This document shows positions 1 to 5,991 of a stretch of 6,582 nt of DNA, piece by piece; the stretch's first letter is position 1, and each line of letters starts with the position of its first letter. The notes below the pieces were generated by a model, which had not been told where the DNA came from, did no database searches, and saw nothing but the letters and a program-made list of their open reading frames with translations. This DNA is from an uncultured Oscillospiraceae bacterium (lineage in GTDB: Bacteria > Bacillota > Clostridia > Oscillospirales > Oscillospiraceae). Made by a program: the position numbers and the translations under genes. The DNA lies in assembly GCA_900752305.1 (NCBI GenBank), contig CAADUV010000352.1:1-6582 (forward strand), written 5' to 3'.

Positions 1-589
1 CACAGAAACCCTGCCGGTGGCGCAGCTGCACTGGCTGATTGCGGATAAAAACGAGTGCATTACCCTGGAATCGGTCAAAGAGGGGCTGAACATCTATGAG
101 AACCCGGTAGGGGTTCTGACCAACAATCCGCCCTTCCCTTATCAGATGTTCCAGCTGAACAACTATCGGCACCTTGCGGTGGAGAATGGAGCGAATACGT
201 TCTCCAAAGACCTGGCGCTGCATCAGTACAGCCGTGGGATGGGTGCCATGGGGCTGCCGGGAGATCTGTCCTCCCAGTCCAGATTTGTGCGGGTGTCCTT
301 TGTCAAAATGAACGCCCTTTCCGGAGATTCGGAGGGAGAGAGCGTCAGCCAGTTCTTCCATATCCTTGGCAGCGTGGATCAGCAGCGGGGGTGCTGCAAG
401 TTGGGAGAGGACAAATATGAGATCACCTTGTATACTTCCTGCTGCAATGCAGACAAGGGGATCTACTACTATACGACCTATGACAATCATCAGATCAGCG
501 GGGTAGATATGCACCAGGAGAATCTGGACGGCACACAGCTGATCGCCTATGCACCGGTGAGAGGGGAACAGATCTATATGCAGAATTGA
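1..589 (+). CDS. bsh: Bile salt hydrolase (choloylglycine hydrolase), C-terminal part; 5' end outside window
   Basis: Cuts the amide bond of glycine- or taurine-conjugated bile acids in the cytoplasm, releasing the amino acid and the free bile acid. It belongs to the Ntn-hydrolase family shared with penicillin V acylase. The reading frame is open from base 2 with no start; the GTG at 17 is an internal valine in the conserved LPVAQLHWLIAD stretch. About 195 of the usual 315-330 residues are present, so roughly the first 130, including the nucleophilic Cys2, lie upstream. Visible landmarks are GVLTNNP (the Asn at 122-124 matches Asn175 of the Clostridium perfringens enzyme), GLPGDLSSQSRFVR (the Arg at 281-283 matches catalytic Arg228), SQFFHILGSV, and the closing KGIYYYTTYDN and ENLDG segments. 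The C-terminus appears intact. Penicillin V acylase activity cannot be excluded because the substrate-selecting N-terminal loops are not visible. No terminator follows before the next gene. Confidence 0.93.
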   Translation, partial: TETLPVAQLHWLIADKNECITLESVKEGLNIYENPVGVLTNNPPFPYQMFQLNNYRHLAVENGANTFSKDLALHQYSRGMGAMGLPGDLSSQSRFVRVSFVKMNALSGDSEGESVSQFFHILGSVDQQRGCCKLGEDKYEITLYTSCCNADKGIYYYTTYDNHQISGVDMHQENLDGTQLIAYAPVRGEQIYMQN

Positions 590-656
590 GCTGGTCTGTC
601 AGGAAAAGACGTATGGGTGCTGCGATGCTGCAAAATCCAACGGAAGGGGGACAAGC

Positions 657-875
657 ATGAAAAAAGGACTGTTGTTCTTGGGGGTGACCATCCTTGTGCT
701 GGGCGTGTTGGCATTGTTGTTTTCTGGTCTTTGTTATATTCTGCTGCAAGGCACAAGTGATGCACCGCACAGTTTTTATCATGGATGGTTTGTGCGGATG
801 AAAATAGCGCGGATTGTGGGGGTGATTCTCGCTCTGGCGGGGATCGTGTGTTTGCTGATCCGTGCCAAAGGATGA
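657..875 (+). CDS. Small two-helix membrane protein, function unknown
   Basis: I do not recognise the family. The 72-residue product starts MKKG and has a hydrophobic helix at about residues 4-31, a short polar loop with His and aromatic residues (about 32-48, including SFYHGWF), and a second helix at about 49-67 ending in RAKG. By the positive-inside rule the Lys residues at both ends favour a hairpin with both termini in the cytoplasm. The ATG is well supported: AAGGGGG at 644-650 sits 6 bases upstream. It begins 67 bases after the bile salt hydrolase stop with no hairpin terminator between them, so the two are probably co-transcribed. It ends in TGA 16 bases before a strong hairpin. Overlapping open frames in this region lack a comparable ribosome binding site. 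Being real is likely; any link to bile handling is only inferred from position. Confidence 0.72.
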   Translation: MKKGLLFLGVTILVLGVLALLFSGLCYILLQGTSDAPHSFYHGWFVRMKIARIVGVILALAGIVCLLIRAKG

Positions 876-883
876 GCTCCGCC

Positions 884-928
884 AAAAGAAAACAGGCCGA
901 TACCGGTTGGTATCGGCCTGTCGATTTT
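884..928. terminator. Bidirectional hairpin terminator between convergent genes
   Basis: A perfect 13-bp inverted repeat pairs 892-904 with 909-921 around a GGTT loop. On the minus strand the stem is followed by TTTTCTTTT (bases 892 down to 884, with the first T shared with the stem), a convincing Rho-independent terminator 35 bases past the cstA stop. On the plus strand it is followed by the weaker tract GATTTT and lies 16 bases past the small membrane protein stop. It therefore probably serves both converging units, more strongly for cstA. Confidence 0.9.
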
Positions 929-956
929 CGATTACATCCGAGCGTCTCGCGTCAGC

Positions 957-2699
957 TTATGCAGCCTGCTTCTCGCTCTTCTGCTTTGCCAAGGTCTTGA
1001 TGCCCTCGATGGTCAGGATGATGGCCAGGACGACCAGCAGCAGACCCAGGATGGCCTTGACGTATGCGCCCCAGTCAGCACCGCCAGCGACGATGAGACC
1101 GAACTGAGACTTGATGGTGATGATGAGGGAGGTGATGGTGACCACCAGCATGAAGGCCATGGGCAGCAGGAACATCTTGTTGTTCTTGCCCACGTTGCCC
1201 AGCCATGCAGCCACAGCCAGCAGACCCAGAGCGGCCAGCAGCTGGTTGGCAGCGCCGAACAGACCCCAGATCTTCTCATAACCGTTCAGACCCAGGAAGA
1301 TGCCCAAGAAGACGGTGATGAGGGTGGAGACGTACTTGTTGGTCAGAACCTTCTTGTAGCCGGTCACGTTGTCTTCGGTCTCACCAGGAGCCAGCCAGAA
1401 TTCCTGGAACATATAACGAGCCAGACGAGTGGCGGTATCCAGGGAAGTCAGGCAGAAGGCGGAGACGGCCAGAACCAGCAGGGAGGAAACAGTGGTGATG
1501 ACACCTTCGGAGGTAAGGCCGGGGATGGTGCCCACCATCTGAGCGATGCCAGTGGCAAAGACGGTGGTGGGAGTGGTGATCTCACCAGCGGAGTACTGGT
1601 TCCAGATGTAGCCCACTGCGCACAGGGAGACGATAGCCAGAGCGGATTCGATCAGCATAGCGCCATAAGCGATGGGCTTTGCGTCCTTTTCGTTGTCCAG
1701 CTGCTTTGCGGTGGTGCCGGAGGAGACCAGGGAGTGGAAACCAGAGATAGCGCCGCAGGCGATGGTGACGAACAGGGCGGGGAAGATGGGGCCATAGACT
1801 TCGCTGTAGCCGGTGGTGAATGCGGGGATGTCCATGTTGCCGTGCTGGGGGCTGAAGATAGCGGAGCCCAGGACACCCAGGACAGCGATGATCATCATGC
1901 CGTAGAGCAGGAAGGAGGACAGATAGTCACGGGGCTGGAGCAGGATCCAGACCGGGGTGACAGAAGCGATGGCGATGTACACACCACAGATGAGCATCCA
2001 GGTGGTGTAGGTGAGCATCAGGGGATGGAAATTCAGGCCGATGGCCAGGCAGATGACGATTGCGATGATGCCGATGACACTGGCGACACCCAGAGGGGCG
2101 TTGCGGCGATAGACCAAGAAACCGAAGATGACGGCCAGGACGATGAACAGGATGGAGATCATGGCCACGGACGCATGGGAGTTGGTCTGAGCGGCGGCCA
2201 CTTCTGCGGTGATGGTGTCAGAGGGATTGACGATGCAGAAGGTGTTGGCAACGATGGAAGCGAAAGCTGCCACGACCAGAACCAGAGTCAGATAAGCGAA
2301 CACGTTAAAGAGCTTCTTGGCGCGGGGGCCGATGTTGGTGGAGATGACCTCACCAATGGACTGACCCTTGTGGCGGACAGAGGCGAACAGAGCGCCGAAG
2401 TCATGGACGCCGCCAAAGAAGATGCCGCCGATGAGAACCCACAGCAGAACGGGGACCCAGCCGAACACAGCAGCCTGGATGGGGCCGTTGATGGGGCCAG
2501 CGCCGGCGATGGAGGAAAAATGATGACCCATCAGAACGGGAGCCTTGGCGGGGCAGTAGTCCACGCCGTCTTCCAGTTCATGAGAGGGGGTCTTGGTGGT
2601 GTCTTGCACACCCCACTGCTTGGCCAGCCAGCCGCCATAGAAGATATAGCCGCAGACCAGGATAGCCAAACCGATGATCAGAATAATTGCACCATTCAT
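957..2699 (-). CDS. cstA: CstA-family carbon starvation transporter (peptide/pyruvate uptake)
   Basis: Polytopic inner-membrane transporter of the CstA/BtsT family. Family members have been linked to peptide uptake and, in Escherichia coli, to pyruvate uptake during nutrient limitation; the substrate here is not known. The 580-residue product matches the short form common in Firmicutes rather than the roughly 700-residue E. coli CstA. Conserved blocks in order are GHHFSSIAGAGPINGP (58-73), FGGVHDFGALFASVRHKG (95-112), TPVWILLQPRDYLSSF (248-263), SGFHSLVSSGTTAKQLDNE (319-337), DTATRLARYMFQE (421-433) and WGLFGAANQLLAALGL (478-493), separated by many hydrophobic helices. The C-terminus is short and basic (KQKSEKQAA). 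An in-frame TAA three codons upstream fixes the ATG as the first possible start; AAGGAG at 2714-2719 lies an unusually long 14 bases from it. It is the second gene of a unit with the 181-residue protein upstream, 30 bases away. No ybdD/yjiX-type gene follows. Arginine codons sampled are CGT and CGC, suggesting strong expression. Confidence 0.95.
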   Translation of the reverse strand: MNGAIILIIGLAILVCGYIFYGGWLAKQWGVQDTTKTPSHELEDGVDYCPAKAPVLMGHHFSSIAGAGPINGPIQAAVFGWVPVLLWVLIGGIFFGGVHDFGALFASVRHKGQSIGEVISTNIGPRAKKLFNVFAYLTLVLVVAAFASIVANTFCIVNPSDTITAEVAAAQTNSHASVAMISILFIVLAVIFGFLVYRRNAPLGVASVIGIIAIVICLAIGLNFHPLMLTYTTWMLICGVYIAIASVTPVWILLQPRDYLSSFLLYGMMIIAVLGVLGSAIFSPQHGNMDIPAFTTGYSEVYGPIFPALFVTIACGAISGFHSLVSSGTTAKQLDNEKDAKPIAYGAMLIESALAIVSLCAVGYIWNQYSAGEITTPTTVFATGIAQMVGTIPGLTSEGVITTVSSLLVLAVSAFCLTSLDTATRLARYMFQEFWLAPGETEDNVTGYKKVLTNKYVSTLITVFLGIFLGLNGYEKIWGLFGAANQLLAALGLLAVAAWLGNVGKNNKMFLLPMAFMLVVTITSLIITIKSQFGLIVAGGADWGAYVKAILGLLLVVLAIILTIEGIKTLAKQKSEKQAA

Positions 2700-2711
2700 A
2701 AGAATTTAGCA

Positions 2712-2719
2712 CACTCCTT
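2712..2719 (-). promoter_or_regulatory. Ribosome binding site of cstA with long spacing
   Basis: On the minus strand AAGGAGTG lies in the 30-base gap after the upstream gene. AAGGAG is 14 bases from the cstA ATG, whereas 5-9 is usual. An in-frame TAA lies between them, so no earlier start is possible in this frame. Confidence 0.7.
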
Positions 2720-2730
2720 CTCTTTTCAAT

Positions 2731-3276
2731 TTACTTCCATTTGAACTTACGCTTTTTCACTTTCTCGGGGAAAAGCAGACTTTTCAAAAACTCCACTGTC
2801 TTCCGGCCATCGGGATTCCCAGCCACCACGGGTTCCATCCCAACCCCGATCATGGCCGTGTGGACTTCCATCCAGCCTTTCAGTGAAAATTGAAAACTTT
2901 TTCGCATGCGGCACCGCTTGACCTTTTTCATGGCCTCCTCAGTATAGGTGTCGCAGAGGAACAGGGCAACGATATAGCTGCTCATGTGATTCTTGTCCGG
3001 GTGGATGTGCTCCATCCCTCGGTCGTAGGCCAGCTGGATGCACTGGTCAACGACCTCCTCCGTCAGATGGGGGACGGAGAAGAAGTACACGTACTCATTG
3101 TTGTCCGTCGCCCACAGCTCCGCCTTTTTGGACAGGACGTATTTGGTGCCGGGGACGGGGAAGAAGGCAGTAGCCACCAGCGGCTCCTGTGCCTCCATCG
3201 GTTCTACGTCGTAGTAGGCGGCGTAGGAACGCAGCAGACGAGGTAATAACGTGTCACGGGTTGCTGCATGGTTCAC
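2731..3276 (-). CDS. Uncharacterised soluble protein encoded immediately upstream of cstA
   Basis: A 181-residue protein whose function I do not know. It resembles, from memory only, a group of uncharacterised clostridial proteins of similar length. There is no signal peptide or membrane helix, so it is probably cytoplasmic. The N-terminal part (about 8-26) has a helical look (LLPRLLRSYAAYYDVE). The middle holds beta-type stretches TKYVLSKKAELWATDNNEYVYFFSVPHL (about 44-71, in two parts), then an acidic-starting helix TEEVVDQCIQLAYDRG (72-87) and HPDKNHMSSYIVALFLCD (92-109). A basic patch KKVKRCRMRKSF (117-128) and a very basic tail (KVKKRKFKWK) follow. It starts at GTG, chosen because GGGAGG/GGAGG at 3284-3289 is 7 bases upstream and an internal out-of-frame ATG is irrelevant. 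It ends in TAA 31 bases before cstA, in the same orientation, with no terminator between. This arrangement suggests a role linked to CstA, as partner or regulator, but that is inference. It has no helix-turn-helix I can recognise. Confidence 0.85.
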   Translation of the reverse strand: MNHAATRDTLLPRLLRSYAAYYDVEPMEAQEPLVATAFFPVPGTKYVLSKKAELWATDNNEYVYFFSVPHLTEEVVDQCIQLAYDRGMEHIHPDKNHMSSYIVALFLCDTYTEEAMKKVKRCRMRKSFQFSLKGWMEVHTAMIGVGMEPVVAGNPDGRKTVEFLKSLLFPEKVKKRKFKWK

Positions 3277-3330
3277 GGCGGTTCCTCCCTAGCTTATAAC
3301 GGAAATGTGAGGGGTTCTATACTGGACTCT

Positions 3331-3358
3331 AGTTTAGCACGCTCGCAAAAAGATGCAA
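3331..3358 (-). promoter_or_regulatory. Candidate sigma-A promoter for the cstA unit
   Basis: On the minus strand TTGCAT (3353-3358) and TAAACT (3331-3336) are separated by 16 bases. The -10 box is preceded by TGC, an extended -10 element that can compensate for the weak -35. Transcription would start near 3323-3325, giving a leader of about 50 bases that includes the strong ribosome binding site. A competing TATAGA at 3316-3321 has no -35 at proper distance. No riboswitch or leader hairpin is apparent in such a short leader. Confidence 0.4.
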
Positions 3359-3433
3359 GGGGTGAAAAAAGGAAGGAAAGGGTGCAAAACGAAGAAATAT
3401 GAACAAATAGTGAATGAATCAGATGCAAATGAT

Positions 3434-3451
3434 GAAAATCCGTGGATTTTC
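3434..3451. repeat. Palindrome, operator-like (GAAAATCC-GT-GGATTTTC)
   Basis: A perfect 8-bp inverted repeat (3434-3441 with 3444-3451) around a 2-base centre. The size and symmetry fit the site of a dimeric DNA-binding protein. It is about 75 bases upstream of the candidate -35 of the cstA unit, a position more suited to activation or looping than to direct blockage. It is not followed by a T-tract outside the stem, so a terminator is unlikely. No regulator is identified. Confidence 0.45.
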
Positions 3452-3457
3452 CCAATG

Positions 3458-3471
3458 AAAAACAAGTTTTT
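3458..3471. repeat. Short AT-rich palindrome (AAAAAC-AA-GTTTTT)
   Basis: A 6-bp inverted repeat (3458-3463 with 3466-3471) 6 bases from the larger palindrome. In an A/T-rich context such a repeat can arise by chance; its closeness to the other dyad is the only reason to list it. Confidence 0.3.
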
Positions 3472-3602
3472 GTGCAGGTTCTACAAAAATGAATCGAAAA
3501 ATTCAGGATAATGAGCGTCCGCACCTAGCACAACAACGAAAAATGGAATGTGCGCCAGGGAAAAGCAGTTCTGGGAAAAACCACCCGACCTGCCCATCCT
3601 GC

Positions 3603-3634
3603 AAAAACACCCGTTCCCAAATGGGAACGGGTGT
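3603..3634 (-). terminator. Rho-independent terminator of the malQ-glgP unit
   Basis: Bases 3607-3619 pair perfectly with 3622-3634 (13 bp, in practice a 12-bp stem with a 4-base loop), GC-rich in the middle. On the minus strand the stem is followed directly by TTTTGC (3606 down to 3601). It begins 35 bases past the glgP stop. No T-tract follows on the plus strand, so it works in the leftward direction only. Confidence 0.88.
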
Positions 3635-3669
3635 CGTTATGCATAATAGCCTGCACACTTATACCTTTT

Positions 3670-5991
3670 TTATATATGCCAGATGTCCTCCGCATACTGC
3701 CGCACCGTCCGGTCGGAGGAGAATGGCCCAGCCGCGGCGATGTTCTTGAGGCACTTCCTCCCAAAGCCCAGCCGATCCTGATAGTCCCGGTTGGCCCGGA
3801 GCTTGGCGTCCAGATAGCTGGCAAAGTCCTTGAGCAGGAAGTAGTGATCTGCCTTGTGCCAGCTGGCGCCGTCCAGCAGCGCCCCATGCAGCTCGGTAAG
3901 CCCCGCGTCGCTCTCAATGGTGCCGTCCACCAACGTGTCCACCACCCGCCGCAGCAGGGGATTGCTGTCGTACAGCTCCCGGGGCTGATAGCTGTCCCGG
4001 ATGGATTCCAGCTCTTCCACGGTGGAGCCGAAGATATAGTTGTTCTCTAGCCCTGCCTGCTGGACAATTTCCACGTTGGCGCCGTCCAGCGTCCCCAGGG
4101 TCACTGCACCGTTGAGCATCAGCTTCATGTTGCCCGTGCCGGAGGCTTCGGTGCCGGCAGGGGAGATCTGTTCGGAGATGTCAGCAGCGGGGATGATCTG
4201 CTCCGCATACGAACAGTTATAATTCTGAACGAACAGCACCTGCAATTTCCCGTGCATGGCCGGGTCGTTGTTGATGAGCCGGGCGATGCGGTTGATATAC
4301 CGGATGACTGCCTTGGCACGGTCGTAGCCGGGAGCGGCCTTCGCGCCGAACAGGAACGCGGTGGGGGTGAAGTCGGGCAGGTTGCCTGCCTTCAGCTCGA
4401 AGTAGATGGCCATGATGGACAGGGCGTTCAAAAGCTGCCGCTTGTACTCGTGGAGGCGCTTCACCTGCACGTCGAACAGGAAGTGGGGTGCCAGCACCAC
4501 GTGTTCCCGCTTCCAGATCTGGTCGCACAACTGCTGCTTCTTCACCAGCTTCACCCGGTTGAACCGGGTCACCAGGTCGTCGTCGATCTTGTCCTTCAGC
4601 TCCGCCAGCCGGTCCAGGTCGGTCAGGAACCCACCGCCAATCTCCGACTGGATGAGCGCCGTCAGCTCCGGATTGCTCAGCCCCAGCCAGCGGCGAGGGG
4701 TGATGCCGTTGGTCTTGTTCTGGAACCGCTCCGGATAGCAGGCGTACCAGTCCCGGAACAGGTCGCGCTTGAGCAGCTCCGAGTGGATCTGCGCCACGCC
4801 GTTGACGGAAGAGGACACGTACACGGACAGGTTGGCCATGTGGGCGGTGTTGTCCTTCAGGATGAACAGGTTCCGGTCCGGGTGTTCGGCTTTCAAGCGG
4901 GCGTCGATGCGCTCCAGAATGGAACAAATTTCCGGCACCACCGACCGCAGCAGTTCCATGTCCCACTTTTCCAGCGCCTCGCCCATTACCGTGTGGTTGG
5001 TGTAGGAGAACACCTGCCGGGTGATCTCAAAGGCGGTGTCAAAGCTCAATCCACGCTCCATCAGCAGCCGCATCAGCTCCGGGATGGACAGGGCAGGGTG
5101 GGTGTCGTTGAGCTGGATGGCGCAGAAGGCGGCCAGGTTCTCCCAGTTGTCCCCGTGGGCGGCCTGATAGCTGCGCAAAATGTCCTGCAACGACGCGGAG
5201 GACAGCACGTACTGCTGCTTGATGCGCAGCCGCTTGCCCTCCCAGGTGGTGTCGTTGGGGTAGAGCACCCGGGTGATGTTCTCGGCGGCGTTCTTCTCCG
5301 CCAGCGCTTGGTAGTAGTCCTGGGCGTTGAACGCCTCAAAGTCCAGCTCATGGACTGCTTCACACTGCCACAGCCGCAGGGTGCCGATGTTGTCGGTGCC
5401 GTAGCCAATGATGGGCATATCGTAGGGGACGGCAATCACGGTCTGGTCAGCAAAGGTGACCCGCACGGCGTGTTTGTCTCGGCGGTAGCTCCAGGGGTCG
5501 CCGAAGTGGGTCCAGTCGTCGATCATCTCCTTCTGAGCGTCGTCCTCAAAGCGCTGCTTGAACAGCCCGAACCGGTAGCGCAGTCCATAGCCGGACAGCG
5601 GGAGATTCAAGGTGGCGGCGCTGTCCAAAAAGCACGCCGCCAGCCGTCCCAGGCCGCCGTTGCCCAACGCGGCGTCCTCCACCTCTTCCAACATGGCCAG
5701 GTCAACGCCACGCTGGGCGAAGGCGGTGCGCATCTCCTCCAGGATGCCCAGGTTGTAGAGGTTGCTGTAGAGGAGCCGCCCCATCAGGTATTCGGCGGAG
5801 AAATAATAAGCCTTGCGCAACGGCGCACGCCGCCTCCGGCAGGCGCTCCACTGCTCGGTGATGGACAGCATCACCGCTTCCCCCAGACAGTCGTGGAGGC
5901 GGGCGGCGTTGGTCTCCATCAGACTCTCGTCGTGACGGCATTTGAGGATGGTCTCGGTGGTGTGGATGATGCGGTTGACGATTTCATTCAT
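3670..5991 (-). CDS. glgP: Glycogen/maltodextrin phosphorylase (GT35)
   Basis: PLP-dependent cytoplasmic enzyme that removes terminal glucose from alpha-1,4-glucans with phosphate, giving glucose-1-phosphate. The 773-residue product is complete, a little shorter than the usual 795-840. Family landmarks in order are YYFSAEYLMGR (62-72), ALGNGGLGRLAACFLDSAA (108-126), QLNDTHPAL (293-301), YTNHTVMGEALEKW (330-343), KTNGITPRRW (426-435), FDVQVKRLHEYKRQ (506-519), FGAKAAPGY (548-556), IPAADISEQIS (600-610), the PLP site EASGTGNMK (615-623, Lys623 binds PLP) and GTLDGANVEI (633-642). The start is ATG at 5989-5991 (MNEIVNRI), with AGGAG at 6002-6006 ten bases upstream; a longer frame from a TTG at 6066 would run inside malQ without family similarity. 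The start overlaps the malQ stop by 8 bases, implying coupled translation. The N-terminal region is short, without the long regulatory extension of eukaryotic enzymes. Glycogen versus maltodextrin preference cannot be told from sequence alone. Confidence 0.96.
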   Translation of the reverse strand: MNEIVNRIIHTTETILKCRHDESLMETNAARLHDCLGEAVMLSITEQWSACRRRRAPLRKAYYFSAEYLMGRLLYSNLYNLGILEEMRTAFAQRGVDLAMLEEVEDAALGNGGLGRLAACFLDSAATLNLPLSGYGLRYRFGLFKQRFEDDAQKEMIDDWTHFGDPWSYRRDKHAVRVTFADQTVIAVPYDMPIIGYGTDNIGTLRLWQCEAVHELDFEAFNAQDYYQALAEKNAAENITRVLYPNDTTWEGKRLRIKQQYVLSSASLQDILRSYQAAHGDNWENLAAFCAIQLNDTHPALSIPELMRLLMERGLSFDTAFEITRQVFSYTNHTVMGEALEKWDMELLRSVVPEICSILERIDARLKAEHPDRNLFILKDNTAHMANLSVYVSSSVNGVAQIHSELLKRDLFRDWYACYPERFQNKTNGITPRRWLGLSNPELTALIQSEIGGGFLTDLDRLAELKDKIDDDLVTRFNRVKLVKKQQLCDQIWKREHVVLAPHFLFDVQVKRLHEYKRQLLNALSIMAIYFELKAGNLPDFTPTAFLFGAKAAPGYDRAKAVIRYINRIARLINNDPAMHGKLQVLFVQNYNCSYAEQIIPAADISEQISPAGTEASGTGNMKLMLNGAVTLGTLDGANVEIVQQAGLENNYIFGSTVEELESIRDSYQPRELYDSNPLLRRVVDTLVDGTIESDAGLTELHGALLDGASWHKADHYFLLKDFASYLDAKLRANRDYQDRLGFGRKCLKNIAAAGPFSSDRTVRQYAEDIWHI
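5984..5991 (-). other. malQ/glgP 8-base overlap (translational coupling)
   Basis: The malQ TGA (5984-5986) lies downstream of the glgP ATG (5989-5991) on the minus strand, and the glgP ribosome binding site AGGAG (6002-6006) is inside malQ coding sequence. Ribosomes ending malQ would stop at the glgP start, which favours balanced production of the two enzymes. Confidence 0.85.

Larger units (their letters stand above)
3359..3602. other. AT-rich intergenic spacer, no gene seen
   Basis: This stretch separates the malQ-glgP terminator from the cstA-unit promoter. It is clearly richer in A and T than its surroundings, especially 3361-3530, and I see no credible gene: the open frames crossing it have no ribosome binding site or recognisable domain. 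It contains two short palindromes and a second copy of the 8-mer AGATGCAA that overlaps the candidate -35 box. This is the composition expected of an upstream regulatory region. Confidence 0.6.

Noticed and set aside
17..19. GTG at 17 as the bile salt hydrolase start
   Set aside because: The frame is open upstream and this valine is inside a conserved family segment; the catalytic N-terminus lies outside the window.
1734..2744. 336-residue open frame on the plus strand, very rich in Asp, Gly and Gln
   Set aside because: It is antisense to cstA and its composition mirrors the reverse complement of membrane-protein codons; no domain is recognisable.
3293..3298. TTATAA as a -10 box for the cstA unit
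   Set aside because: Transcription would begin within or next to the ribosome binding site, leaving too short a leader.
3294..3524. 76-residue minus-strand frame in the AT-rich spacer
   Set aside because: No ribosome binding site, composition dominated by Ser, Phe, Leu, His and Cys, and it runs through the candidate promoter.
3637..3646. TTATGCATAA palindrome between glgP and its terminator
   Set aside because: A 10-base AT-rich palindrome with no partner copy seen; chance is an adequate explanation.
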